Shown here piece by piece: positions 6,495 through 15,422 of a stretch of 34,784 bases of DNA. The DNA lies in contig CAYPAW010000028.1 in assembly GCA_964408795.1 (NCBI GenBank), forward strand, positions 1 to 34,784. The letters run 5' to 3'. The position numbers and the translations under genes were made by a program. This DNA is from JABMQB01 sp964408795. Lineage in GTDB: Bacteria > Bacteroidota > Bacteroidia > Bacteroidales > Prolixibacteraceae. Positions within the stretch are counted from its first letter, which is position 1. Each line of letters begins with the position of its first letter. The notes under the pieces were generated by a model that had not been told where the DNA came from, did no database searches, and saw nothing but the letters and a program-made list of their open reading frames with translations.

Positions 6495-8597
6495 TCAGCT
6501 GATCACTCCCCAGGTAAATTCTGTGGTATCGGGAGCAAGAAGCTTTTTCTGCAGAGGATGGTTCACCGGTTTTGTCAGTTCCGGATCCTCTTCGAGTATT
6601 TTCAAAGCATAGGTACGTGCCAGTTGCAGGATTTCCCCATCCTTCGCCAGATTGGCAATTTTCAGATCAAAGCCGATACCGCTCTGGCGGGTTCCTTCCA
6701 GGTCTCCGGGACCACGCAATTTCATATCCACCTCGGCAATTTCAAAACCATCGTTGGTACGAACCATGGTTGCCAGCCTTTTGCGGCTTTCGTTGCCCAG
6801 CTTGTAGGATGACATCAGGATGCAGTAGGACTGCTCAGCACCTCGTCCTACCCTCCCCCGCAACTGGTGAAGCTGGGATAATCCAAACCGCTCTGCACTT
6901 TCAATAACCATAACGGAAGCATTGGGAATATCTACGCCTACTTCAATGACTGTTGTAGAAACAAGAATCCGGGTTTCCCCGTTTTTGAATTTTGTCATCT
7001 CTCTCTCTTTATCCGAAGGTTTCATCTTCCCATGGACCATTCCTACGCTATATTCAGGAAACCGTTCAACCGTATGGCGAAATCCTTCTTCGAGATTCTT
7101 CAGGTCCAGTTTTTCTGACTCACTGATCAAGGGATACACAATATAAACCTGTCTACCCTGCTTCAGTTGAAGGCGCATAAAATGAAGCACTTTCATGCGG
7201 TTATTTTCAAAATAATGCATGGTTTGGACCGGTTTTCTGCCTGGGGGCAGTTCATCGATCACTGAAACATCCAGGTCGCCGTACAATGTCATGGCCAGTG
7301 TTCGAGGAATGGGAGTGGCTGTCATGACCAACACATGAGGCGGTATCCGATCGCTTTTTGTCCATAACCTTGCACGCTGGGCTACTCCAAAGCGGTGTTG
7401 TTCATCAATGATTACAAGGCCCAGTTTCTTGAACTGCACCGCATCCTCAATCAGGGCATGAGTCCCGATCAGAACAGGCATTTCTCCGGACTGCAACTTC
7501 CTGTGCAGAATTTCTCTTTCGCTGTTTTTGGTAGAACCGGTCAAAAGGCCTATATCCAGGTTCATTCCTTCCAGCATCGCCGAAAGGGATGCACAATGTT
7601 GCTGGGCAAGTATTTCAGTAGGAGCCATAAGACAAGCCTGATATCCGTTATCCAGGGCCATCAGCATAGTCATCAGGGCTACCAGGGTTTTTCCGCTACC
7701 TACATCCCCCTGAAGCAAGCGGTTCATCTGATGAGATTTACCTACATCCGCCCGGATCTCACGAATCACCTTCTTTTGAGCCCCGGTTAATTCAAACGGC
7801 AGAAAATGCCGGTAAAAAGTATTCACATGGTAGCCTATGTCCGAAAAAATGTATCCTTTAAATTTATTCGTACGGTGAAGTTTTAATCGCAGGATTTTAA
7901 GCTGGATCAGTAACAGTTCCTCAAATTTCAGCCTGAACCGCGCTTTCCTGAGCGCATGGGTATTCTCAGGTTTATGAATATTCACCAGAGCATCCTCCAG
8001 AGACATTAGTTTTAATGCAGAAATCACAGATAAAGGAAGGGTTTCTGCTACATGCCCTCTGATTTTTTCTATCAAGGTCAATTGCAATTTGTGTATCACC
8101 TTCGAATTGACAAATTTCTTCTTCATGTTCTCGGTGGTGATATAATATCCCTGAAAGATTCCTGAAGGCTTCAGCGTTTGTTGCTCCGTATCTTCCATTT
8201 CCGGATGAACCACATTGATCCGTCCGTTAAATTCCGAGGGTTTCCCGAAAACGATATATTCTGAATTTAATTTCAGGGAGTTTTTCTGGTATTTAATTCC
8301 CTTGAACCACACCAGTTCGAGCCATCCTGAATCATCCCTGAATCGGGCTACCAGGCGCTGTTTGTTCCCTACACCAACGGTATCATACGATACGATCTTC
8401 CCTTTTACCTGGATATACGGCATCTGAGAATGAATTTCTCTGATCGTATAAAACCGGGTCCGGTCAATATATTTGTAGGGATAGTAGCTGATCAGATCAC
8501 CAAACGTGTTCACTCCAATTTCTTTTTTAAGAAGTTCAGCCCTTTTCGGTCCTACCCCCGGAAGAAATTGTATGTCCTGATCTAGAAAAGCCGGCAT
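6495..8597 (-). CDS. recG: ATP-dependent DNA helicase RecG
   Basis: A 700-residue protein, the normal length for RecG. It has an N-terminal helix-hairpin-helix and wedge (OB) region (LPGVGPKRAELL at residues 12-23), Walker A GDVGSGKT (297-304), a DEQH box (398-401) followed by RFGVAQR, the motif TATPIPRTLAMT, and a second RecA-like domain with QLRGRVGRG. RecG remodels stalled replication forks and branched DNA. It is transcribed toward tcdA and has no same-strand neighbour upstream, so it is probably monocistronic. I found no clear -7 box directly before the start. Confidence 0.97.
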   Translation of the reverse strand: MPAFLDQDIQFLPGVGPKRAELLKKEIGVNTFGDLISYYPYKYIDRTRFYTIREIHSQMPYIQVKGKIVSYDTVGVGNKQRLVARFRDDSGWLELVWFKGIKYQKNSLKLNSEYIVFGKPSEFNGRINVVHPEMEDTEQQTLKPSGIFQGYYITTENMKKKFVNSKVIHKLQLTLIEKIRGHVAETLPLSVISALKLMSLEDALVNIHKPENTHALRKARFRLKFEELLLIQLKILRLKLHRTNKFKGYIFSDIGYHVNTFYRHFLPFELTGAQKKVIREIRADVGKSHQMNRLLQGDVGSGKTLVALMTMLMALDNGYQACLMAPTEILAQQHCASLSAMLEGMNLDIGLLTGSTKNSEREILHRKLQSGEMPVLIGTHALIEDAVQFKKLGLVIIDEQHRFGVAQRARLWTKSDRIPPHVLVMTATPIPRTLAMTLYGDLDVSVIDELPPGRKPVQTMHYFENNRMKVLHFMRLQLKQGRQVYIVYPLISESEKLDLKNLEEGFRHTVERFPEYSVGMVHGKMKPSDKEREMTKFKNGETRILVSTTVIEVGVDIPNASVMVIESAERFGLSQLHQLRGRVGRGAEQSYCILMSSYKLGNESRKRLATMVRTNDGFEIAEVDMKLRGPGDLEGTRQSGIGFDLKIANLAKDGEILQLARTYALKILEEDPELTKPVNHPLQKKLLAPDTTEFTWGVIS

Positions 8598-8766
8598 TCT
8601 TATTTCCTTTGTTCTGTTAAATCAAACCAGAGATGCACAGAATTTTTCCGTTTTGATGGTTTAAAGGCATAAAATTACGATTATTGTACGAATTTCAATA
8701 AAAAGCCATGAGTGACATGGAAAAGGCGAAAAAGTCCCTGACATCCGAATGATAAAGGATCGTATG

Positions 8767-8774
8767 TACCTTTG
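8767..8774 (+). promoter_or_regulatory. Bacteroidota -7 promoter box upstream of 8878
   Basis: TACCTTTG is a perfect TAnnTTTG match in the 280-base gap between recG and the next + strand gene. It would yield a leader of about 95 bases. Apart from this box I see no gene or strong hairpin in 8598-8877. Confidence 0.45.
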
Positions 8775-8877
8775 ATGGAACGAAGGGAACATTCCCGATG
8801 GGGCATGCCACAAACAAAAGAAATACCAGGCGTGGGATTTCGATCCGAAAGGTGGAAGAAAGGATCATTTGAATCAG

Positions 8878-9450
8878 ATGAAACGAATAAGAAGCAACAG
8901 AAAAGGGAGGAACATCCACTCTCCTTTTATTTACCGGCTGGTAGCGAATGCACTTTTCGCCCCGTATCCGTATTATGCTTTTCCAGAGATTGAGAAGATG
9001 GCCGGAAGCCGCCAGGAGTGTCTGTACCTGAAACAGTTATTCAGACTGGTCTCTTTTTTTGATTTTGAACGTGTAATTGAACTTTCCCCGGTCAACCCCC
9101 ATGTCCGCCGGGTATGTCAACAGGCAAAATCCCGGATGCACTATGCAGAATCAGACAAGATACCGGGCAGCCCTGCGGCAACAAAGGAAAGCAGCTATCC
9201 ACAACTGGTGATCTTTTCAGAACACAACGAATCCTGGCCTACGGATCGATTCCCCAAAATACCGGAAGTTTGGATTTTCAGAAAAAAAAACCGGAGATTT
9301 CCTTCAAACTCCTTTTCAGAACTTACCCTAAACCAGGAAGTACAGATTACCATCGAATCCGGTCAAATGGGAATCGTACTCTTCAATCAAGATTTTAACA
9401 AACAGAATTATGTAATAAAACCTTCGTTTGGGTTACCTATAAGGTATTAA
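8878..9450 (+). CDS. Divergent, possibly degenerate methyltransferase-like protein with HSPF motif
   Basis: A 190-residue basic protein. Its start, RKGRNIHSPFIYRLVANALF, resembles the N-terminus of a Bacteroidota class I SAM-dependent methyltransferase family that begins with a G-HSPF motif. FERVIELSP occupies the place of SAM motif I but lacks the expected Gly-rich loop, and the rest is shorter and weakly similar. It may be a non-catalytic relative or a decayed gene. ATG at 8878 is preferred to the TTG at 8869. The ABC ATPase follows after 11 bases, so the pair is likely one transcription unit. Function not assigned. Confidence 0.62.
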   Translation: MKRIRSNRKGRNIHSPFIYRLVANALFAPYPYYAFPEIEKMAGSRQECLYLKQLFRLVSFFDFERVIELSPVNPHVRRVCQQAKSRMHYAESDKIPGSPAATKESSYPQLVIFSEHNESWPTDRFPKIPEVWIFRKKNRRFPSNSFSELTLNQEVQITIESGQMGIVLFNQDFNKQNYVIKPSFGLPIRY

Positions 9451-9461
9451 ATACAAATTTC

Positions 9462-10160
9462 ATGGACAGCATCATACATTTGAATTCCATCGTTAAAAAT
9501 TACAAAGTTGGCAGTCAGGTTGTACGGGCCCTTCGTTCCATTTCACTGGATATTTTTCATGGGGAATACGTAGCGATCATGGGTGCTTCGGGATCCGGTA
9601 AATCCACACTCATGAACATCATCGGATGTCTTGATACGCCAACCAGCGGCACCTATATTCTGAACAACCAGGATGTAAGCCGTTTATCGGATGACAGTCT
9701 GGCTGACATACGAAATAACGAAATTGGCTTTGTTTTTCAGACTTTTAACCTGCTTCCCCGCAGTACGGCCCTTGATAATGTAACCCTCCCCCTGATCTAT
9801 GCAGGAATCCGGAAAATCCAAAGAACCAGGATCGCAGAACAGACACTATCTGATGTAGGCCTTGAAGACCGGATGACCCACCGGCCCAATGAATTATCTG
9901 GAGGACAACGCCAACGCGTTGCCATTGCCCGGGCGCTGGTGAACAATCCCTCCATACTCCTGGCTGATGAACCAACCGGAAACCTTGACTCCATCATTTC
10001 TGAAGATATCATGAAGCTGTTTGCGGATATCCATAAAAAGGGAAATACGCTACTCGTGGTTACGCATGAAGAAGATATTGCAAAACATGCCCACAGGATC
10101 ATCCGCCTCAAAGATGGAAAAATTGAAGACGACTATCCAAATCCAAATCCCGTATACTGA
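9462..10160 (+). CDS. ABC transporter ATP-binding protein, MacB/LolD type
   Basis: A 232-residue ATPase. Walker A is GASGSGKST (41-49), the Q-loop lies in GFVFQTFNLLP, the signature is LSGGQRQRVAIARAL, and Walker B is LLADEPTGNLDS with a following H-loop in VVTHE. The sequence matches the MacB/LolD/FtsE branch, whose members power lipoprotein release, antimicrobial peptide export or cell-division functions. No permease is encoded next to it, so it must work with a partner elsewhere. It lies 11 bases after the methyltransferase-like gene. The 237 bases after it hold no gene that I can support. Confidence 0.9.
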   Translation: MDSIIHLNSIVKNYKVGSQVVRALRSISLDIFHGEYVAIMGASGSGKSTLMNIIGCLDTPTSGTYILNNQDVSRLSDDSLADIRNNEIGFVFQTFNLLPRSTALDNVTLPLIYAGIRKIQRTRIAEQTLSDVGLEDRMTHRPNELSGGQRQRVAIARALVNNPSILLADEPTGNLDSIISEDIMKLFADIHKKGNTLLVVTHEEDIAKHAHRIIRLKDGKIEDDYPNPNPVY

Positions 10161-10336
10161 CGATTGCAAGGATCTTTTCCTTTTCAGGTACAACATACAA
10201 TTCAAACACCTGATGTATAAATGCTTCTGGGAATTGCTACCCTACCCCGTGTATTGTGAAAATCCGCCCGGACAAACCCATTACAACAAAACTTGCCGGC
10301 ATGGCAAAGAATTTCATTAAATCATCATGTTATTTA

Positions 10337-10355
10337 GAATATTTTTTTAATATTC
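10337..10355. other. AT-rich perfect inverted repeat
   Basis: GAATATT (10337-10343) and AATATTC (10349-10355) flank a five-T centre. It lies 43 bases before the DUF2795 gene and may be an operator or a weak terminator for the upstream ABC gene. Confidence 0.35.
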
Positions 10356-10397
10356 GCGGAAATTTTAAACACAAACAAATTTCTAACAATTCATACT

Positions 10398-10619
10398 ATG
10401 TATTGGACACTCGAGTTGGCATCGAAATTGGAAGATGCTCCCTGGCCTGCAACCAAGGATGAATTGATTGATTACGGGATTCGTTCGGGAGCACCGTTGG
10501 AAGTCATTGAAAATCTTCAGGAAATTGAAGATGAAGGAGAAGTTTATGAAAGCATTGAAGATATTTGGCCCGATTATCCAAGCAAGGATGATTTTTTCTT
10601 CAATGAAGATGAATATTGA
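10398..10619 (+). CDS. DUF2795 family small protein
   Basis: A 73-residue acidic cytoplasmic protein. The sequence MYWTLELASKLEDAPWPATKDELIDYGIR with a later EDIWPDYPSKDDFFF end matches the DUF2795 family found across Bacteroidota; its role is not known. The middle (KDELIDYGIRSGAPLEVIENLQ) looks like a small helical DNA-binding-like domain, which is an inference from pattern only. A strong intrinsic terminator follows 22 bases after the stop, so it forms its own short transcript. Confidence 0.88.
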   Translation: MYWTLELASKLEDAPWPATKDELIDYGIRSGAPLEVIENLQEIEDEGEVYESIEDIWPDYPSKDDFFFNEDEY

Positions 10620-10641
10620 TGGCAAGAATTTTTATACCTGT

Positions 10642-10672
10642 AAGCTCCGGTATCCTCCGGAGCTTTTTTTTT
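10642..10672 (+). terminator. Intrinsic terminator after the DUF2795 gene
   Basis: AAGCTCCGG (10642-10650) pairs with CCGGAGCTT with loop TATCCT, followed by a long T-tract to 10672. It ends at the stop codon of the convergent OstA-like gene. Confidence 0.85.
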
Positions 10673-12200
10673 AAAAAATATCTGTTTTGGATACAGGCCG
10701 CAAGTCCTCATTCCACACAAAACCCGAAAGCCTCCGGTCGGATTCCATCAGTTGAAACATCGGCTTCAGATTTCCTTCTGCTTCTGTTATTAAGGATATT
10801 TTACGGATTCGTCCCTCGCTGAAATAGATGGTTATTTTGCTGCTTTCAGCCTTATTCAGGCCAATCAGTTCTCCTTCATCCTGTGCATAATAGAGAGTTT
10901 GTCCGTTTCCATCCACATCAATCCGGAACAATTCATTCTCACGAACATATCCAATCATGTTTCTTCCTTTGATCTGGTCGAACATTACAGAATCCAGTTT
11001 ACTGACAATAAATGAATTGTGATGCATTCTGAGTTCATCGGGGGTATGGGCATTTGACTTCATTTCAATGTAGTCGGCCATAAGCTGGCGGTTTTCAGAC
11101 CACAGGATGGGGTTGCTAAACAGTTGAACGGTTGAATCTTTCGAAAAATAGCAGAGCGAATCGCAGATTCCCTGGATATCAGTGCGCCAGAAGCGCACGC
11201 CCCAATAGGCTTTAACGATCCGTTCGTCTCCGATGGTATCGGGTACTGTACGCAAGGTATCTGCATGCAAGTAAAGCGAATCCTCTCGTGAATAAAGAAT
11301 CAAAACAGCAGAATCAGTAATCATGGCTGTTTTTTGCTGATCGTTATAGGTAGCTTTCTCCCCGGTCACCACCATTCGGTTTCTCAGGTCGTAGATTTCA
11401 ACAGCACCATTGGCAAATCCCTCTCCTGTTTCCCGGTAATATTCGATAATATTCCCTTTCAGCTGCCGTTCTTCGTTGAAAGCCACCGGATCTTTTGTCA
11501 GAAAAGCATGTCCGGTTTGCGTATCATACCATCCTCCTTTGGCATAAAGAATACCGGAGCTATCGCGTATGGTGGCCGGACTTTCAATATAGATTCTCCC
11601 GGTTTCGGTATTGTAGGATATGGTATCACTGTATAATTCATAATCCTCGCTCACTCCTTTCACATCCTTATAAAACCAGGCCCTGTTTTCATCCACAAAG
11701 AACCTTCCTATGATACTGGTCAGGACATTAATGCTGTCAACAATTTTACCGTGGTCGTCGTAGTAACCAATATTGGTATTCAGTTCATAATCCAGGGTAT
11801 CGGTATAAAGGGTTGCATTTCTGCTTTGAAGGCGGACATTGCCTATGGACCTGGCCAGGCTGATATCTCCGTTGTAATAAACCCTGTCGGCATACAAATG
11901 AACGGAGTCGCCCTGGTTGATGTGAACGTGACCAAAAGCATCCACTGTATTAACCTTTGTATAGGAATAGGCACTGTCGCAATACATCAGGGCATCGTTG
12001 TGTTTCAGAATCACATCATCAATCAGACGCTGCGCATCCGGAACGATCTTTTCGCTGAATGACATGGCACCTGCCTGCAGAATATCGATCCGTTTTTTTT
12101 CCTGAGCGGTCGTCACCAGGGAAAAAAGAACAAACAGAATCAGAAAAGGTACTCTACAAGTCCGGGACAGGCATATCAGCTGTAGTAACAGCCCATTCAT
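10671..12200 (-). CDS. OstA-like (LptA/LptD N-terminal-like) envelope protein
   Basis: A 509-residue protein with an N-terminal hydrophobic export signal ending near LVTTAQ. It is followed by repeated beta-strand units typical of OstA/LptA folds, such as DAFGHVHINQGDSVHLYADRV, SIGNVRLQSRNATLYTDTLDY and MVVTGEKATYNDQQKTAMITD. OstA-like domains bridge the periplasm in lipopolysaccharide transport. The long Bacteroidota form without an LptD barrel probably serves as a periplasmic bridge component. Its ATG follows the MoxR stop codon with no gap, so translation is probably coupled. It is the last gene of the guaB-to-ostA cluster. Confidence 0.85.
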   Translation of the reverse strand: MNGLLLQLICLSRTCRVPFLILFVLFSLVTTAQEKKRIDILQAGAMSFSEKIVPDAQRLIDDVILKHNDALMYCDSAYSYTKVNTVDAFGHVHINQGDSVHLYADRVYYNGDISLARSIGNVRLQSRNATLYTDTLDYELNTNIGYYDDHGKIVDSINVLTSIIGRFFVDENRAWFYKDVKGVSEDYELYSDTISYNTETGRIYIESPATIRDSSGILYAKGGWYDTQTGHAFLTKDPVAFNEERQLKGNIIEYYRETGEGFANGAVEIYDLRNRMVVTGEKATYNDQQKTAMITDSAVLILYSREDSLYLHADTLRTVPDTIGDERIVKAYWGVRFWRTDIQGICDSLCYFSKDSTVQLFSNPILWSENRQLMADYIEMKSNAHTPDELRMHHNSFIVSKLDSVMFDQIKGRNMIGYVRENELFRIDVDGNGQTLYYAQDEGELIGLNKAESSKITIYFSEGRIRKISLITEAEGNLKPMFQLMESDRRLSGFVWNEDLRPVSKTDIF

Positions 12201-13163
12201 TTATATTAGCTTATCAATAATTTCGTCGATGCGGATATTCTCAGCTTCCGCCTTGTAATTTTTTATGATCCGGTGTCGCAGTATTGACTGGGTTACGGTT
12301 TTGACATCCTCAATATCCGGTGAATATTTTCCATTGAGGGCGGCATTTGTTTTGGCGCCCAGGATAAGGTACTGGGAGGCTCTTGGTCCGGCGCCCCATT
12401 TCAGGTATTGGGTGGCTATTTCCGCTGCATGTTCGGTACCGGGCCGGGTTTTGGCAGCCAGTTTAACGGCATAGGTCAGTACATGATCATTCACGGGAAT
12501 GCGTCGTATCAGGTCCTGGAAGAACAGAATCTCTTCACCTGAGATCACATTCCGGTGGGATACTTCGTTTACAGCGGTTGTATTTTTTACTATTGTCAGT
12601 TCATCTTCCAGTTTCGGGTAATCCAGCCATATGGAAAACATAAACCGGTCGAGTTGGGCTTCCGGTAACGGATAGGTTCCTTCCTGCTCTATGGGATTCT
12701 GGGTAGCCAGCACAAAAAAGGGAGCAGACAGCTCAAACCGCTGACCGGCAGCAGTCACCGATCGTTCCTGCATGGCTTCCAACAAGGCCGATTGGGTTTT
12801 CGGCGGCGTACGGTTAATCTCATCCGCAAGAATAATATTGGCAAACAAGGGACCTTTGATAAACCGAAACTGGCGTTCCTTATCCAGGATCTCCGTGCCA
12901 ATAATATCGGAGGGCATCAGATCAGGCGTAAACTGTATGCGGTTATATTTCAGTCCCAACACCTTGGCAATTGTGGTCACCATCAGTGTTTTGGCCAATC
13001 CGGGAACCCCGATCAGCAGGCAGTGGCCTTTGCTGAACAGGGAGGTTAGAACCTCCGTAATGATTTCATCCTGCCCGTATATCGATTTTTTAATCTCTGT
13101 TTTTAATTCTTCATACTTGCTCCTCAGAGCATCCAACGCTTCAACATCGTTTTTATAATTCAT
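12201..13163 (-). CDS. MoxR-family AAA+ ATPase
   Basis: A 320-residue protein with Walker A GVPGLAKT (52-59), Walker B ILADEINR (111-118), and the MoxR-specific PPKTQSALLEAMQE and ATQNPIEQEGTYPLPEAQLDRF blocks. MoxR ATPases act as chaperone-like factors that assemble or activate other complexes, often with a VWA or DUF58 protein. No such partner is visible here; instead it sits between surA and the ostA-like gene. That placement suggests an envelope-assembly role, but this is inference. It is 44 bases after surA and directly abuts the OstA-like gene. Confidence 0.93.
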   Translation of the reverse strand: MNYKNDVEALDALRSKYEELKTEIKKSIYGQDEIITEVLTSLFSKGHCLLIGVPGLAKTLMVTTIAKVLGLKYNRIQFTPDLMPSDIIGTEILDKERQFRFIKGPLFANIILADEINRTPPKTQSALLEAMQERSVTAAGQRFELSAPFFVLATQNPIEQEGTYPLPEAQLDRFMFSIWLDYPKLEDELTIVKNTTAVNEVSHRNVISGEEILFFQDLIRRIPVNDHVLTYAVKLAAKTRPGTEHAAEIATQYLKWGAGPRASQYLILGAKTNAALNGKYSPDIEDVKTVTQSILRHRIIKNYKAEAENIRIDEIIDKLI

Positions 13164-13207
13164 AATACCTCGTTTCTCTTATCAGCGGAAGCTGACATGC
13201 TTTCAAC

Positions 13208-14554
13208 TTATTTTATCCAGTTATCAAAATTAAAATTGCAATTGGCATACGTCGGATCGATGCGTATATAGGTATCGTTTTGTTGCTTCTGAATCCACTT
13301 TTTCAGGGTATTCTCACTTTTATGGTTGAGAAATGCTTCAGCAATACGCTGGTAATCATTTTCCAGGTTTGCCTTATGGCCTTCTACTTTTTCTACCAGC
13401 CTGACAATTTTATATACTCTTCTCAGGTTATCATCAATGGATTCGAAGGGATCTGAGATTTCGTTGATCCGCAGGTTCGTAAGAACTTTGCTTACATCGC
13501 CGTCCAATTCTTCCACCGAGAAGCGGGAAGATAAGGTATTGGGATTCATCACCAAACCGCCGTTATTTCTTGAACTTTTATCTGCTGAAAACAACAAGGC
13601 AGCATCTTCAAAGGAGATATCTCCTTTGCGGATAATGTTAGCCAGGCTGTCGAGGCGGTTCATTGTCATTTCCATGGCTTCGGGGGACACTTTCGGTCGC
13701 ATCATGATATGGCGCGTTTTTATTTGTTCCCCTCTTCGGTCGATCAGTTGAATGATGTGGTATCCCATTTCACTTTCCACCACGTTGGATATCCGGTCAT
13801 CTCTGAGGTTAAAGGCTGCCGATGCATAGGCAGGATCCAATTCTGCCCTTCCCCGGTAGGGAAGTTCACCTCCGTTGCTGGCTTCCGGTCCTTCGGAATA
13901 GAACATCGCCAGGGATCCAAAGCTGGCTCCTTCCTCGATTCTCTTCTTTAAATCCCGGAGCTGTGCTTTCACTCTGTTTTCTTCAGCCAGTTCGATCGGG
14001 GGAATCATTACGATCTGTTGGTATTCATATTGGGTTGGTATTACCGGTATCTCATCCTCATTCAGTGAACGGTAATACGCCCGCACTTCTGAGGGTGTGG
14101 CTGTTACATTTTCAACGATCTTAGCCTGCATCTGCTGGGTCAGGATTCGGTTTCTTATCGGTTCCTCCATGTCCGATTTTAACGCCGCCAGGGGTTTCCC
14201 GAAATAATCCTCCACCTGCTTTTCACTTCCCAGACGACTGATGTACATCTGCATGGTTGCTTCCAGTTGCTGGTTTATCTGACTGGGGGTAACTTCGATC
14301 AGGGTATCCAGCTCGGCTTCTGCCAATAACAACTTGTCAACCAGCAAATTCTCAAAAATTTCACATTTCATATCCCCGTCGGAAACCATGCCTTCGGCCT
14401 GGGCCTGGAGGTACGTGGTCTCCACATCCGATTTTAAAATGATGTTGCCTCCGACAACCGCCACAACCTGGTCAATGATCTTATCCTGACCTGTGGAAAC
14501 AAAAGCCAGACTTAAAAATGAGAACAGTAACCCTATGAATCGCAAATAGCTCAT
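13208..14554 (-). CDS. surA: Periplasmic chaperone/peptidyl-prolyl isomerase, SurA type
   Basis: A 448-residue protein with a signal peptide (to about STG-Q). A SurA N-terminal domain (DQVVAVVGGNIILKSDVE near residue 28) is followed by two parvulin-like domains, roughly residues 175-275 (QQIVMIP to GYHIIQLIDRR) and 278-390 (TRHIMMRP onward). In proteobacteria SurA escorts outer-membrane barrel proteins through the periplasm. It is the third chaperone-like gene in a row behind guaB, 7 bases after the lipoprotein gene. Assigning the name surA is by domain architecture; orthology is likely but not proven. Confidence 0.88.
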   Translation of the reverse strand: MSYLRFIGLLFSFLSLAFVSTGQDKIIDQVVAVVGGNIILKSDVETTYLQAQAEGMVSDGDMKCEIFENLLVDKLLLAEAELDTLIEVTPSQINQQLEATMQMYISRLGSEKQVEDYFGKPLAALKSDMEEPIRNRILTQQMQAKIVENVTATPSEVRAYYRSLNEDEIPVIPTQYEYQQIVMIPPIELAEENRVKAQLRDLKKRIEEGASFGSLAMFYSEGPEASNGGELPYRGRAELDPAYASAAFNLRDDRISNVVESEMGYHIIQLIDRRGEQIKTRHIMMRPKVSPEAMEMTMNRLDSLANIIRKGDISFEDAALLFSADKSSRNNGGLVMNPNTLSSRFSVEELDGDVSKVLTNLRINEISDPFESIDDNLRRVYKIVRLVEKVEGHKANLENDYQRIAEAFLNHKSENTLKKWIQKQQNDTYIRIDPTYANCNFNFDNWIK

Positions 14555-14561
14555 GGTGTAT

Positions 14562-15422
14562 TTATTGCTTTATATCGTAAATATTAAATTTATGCGATTG
14601 TAATCCTTCGGAATAGATATCCTTTTCAATTTTTTTCAGAAATTCCATTTTTCGCCGGTTCAGAATTACGCTTTTAATCTGCTCCCTTACATATTCAACA
14701 GGAGCCGTCTCTCCGGACAGCCTGTAGTCCCGGATACAAACCAGGTAAAAAAAAGCTTCATCGGTTGTTTCCAGGTACTTATTTTCTATAAGGAATGATT
14801 CCTGGTCTTCCGTAAAGTCGGGAAGATTTCTTATCACCAGGCTGAAATCAACCCAGGTATCGTTAAAAAATTCATACGTGTTAGCATATTGCAGGCAGTA
14901 TTCTTTCAGATCCCTGAAATTTTCATCCGATTGGTTTCTGCAGTAAAGTCTTAGCAACTCAGGATCGGCCATTTCTTCAGGAAATTTTGCAAAAGCTGCC
15001 TTCACAATGGAATTTCTCAGTTTAAAATTGGAGGCATGTTGGGCATAGTATGCCTCAATTTCCATATCCCGGACGGTGGTATCCATTTTTTGGGCCACCA
15101 TTTGATTTTTGTATTTATAGATAATCAATGAATTCCGGTACTCGGTAATTTCTTCCGAGACATTGAGCTGCTCCGGGGTCAGGTTTTCTTCAGCTTTTTT
15201 AATCAGCAATTGTCTTTCAATCCATTTTCTCACGAAATCCTCAGCGATCAGGATGCTGTCGGCATAACTGGTCTCTTCCGGCACAAAAGCTTCCACTTCT
15301 GAAAGGTACAACACATTATCCCCCACCCTGGCCACCCGGATTCCGGCATTGTCAGACGGTCCGGCACAGGAAACAATAGCCCCGCATAAAACGATCCTAT
15401 GTATCCGTCTATTCAGCCACAT
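14562..15422 (-). CDS. SurA-N-like lipoprotein lacking a parvulin domain
   Basis: A 286-residue protein with a lipoprotein-like signal, with Cys19 in IVSC as the likely lipidated residue. The VARVGDNVLYLSEVEAFVP segment after it matches the start of SurA N-terminal chaperone domains, and the long helical middle fits too. I do not see the GYHII-type ending or glycine motifs of parvulin, so it is probably a non-enzymatic chaperone. Its 5' end overlaps the preceding PPIase gene by 14 bases and surA follows after 7, so the three are tightly coupled. A membrane-tethered outer-membrane-protein chaperone is the likeliest role. Confidence 0.78.
   Translation of the reverse strand: MWLNRRIHRIVLCGAIVSCAGPSDNAGIRVARVGDNVLYLSEVEAFVPEETSYADSILIAEDFVRKWIERQLLIKKAEENLTPEQLNVSEEITEYRNSLIIYKYKNQMVAQKMDTTVRDMEIEAYYAQHASNFKLRNSIVKAAFAKFPEEMADPELLRLYCRNQSDENFRDLKEYCLQYANTYEFFNDTWVDFSLVIRNLPDFTEDQESFLIENKYLETTDEAFFYLVCIRDYRLSGETAPVEYVREQIKSVILNRRKMEFLKKIEKDIYSEGLQSHKFNIYDIKQ

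Noticed and set aside
8878..8886. ATGAAACGA at the starts of the genes at 8878 and 24520 as further copies of the repeat A arm
   Set aside because: The match ends after nine bases, no B arm lies 45 bases upstream, and ATGAAACG is a common gene start.
8772..8993. A 73-codon + strand frame starting just after the promoter box
   Set aside because: Low-complexity, no recognisable family, and it overlaps the start of the better supported gene at 8878 in another frame.
10297..10314. Hairpin TTGCC/GGCAA after the ABC ATPase as a terminator
   Set aside because: Only five base pairs and not followed by a T-tract on either strand.
10161..10397. Coding frames in the gap after the ABC ATPase
   Set aside because: They overlap the ATPase end or the DUF2795 gene, lack any family pattern, and the gap has AT-rich regulatory character.
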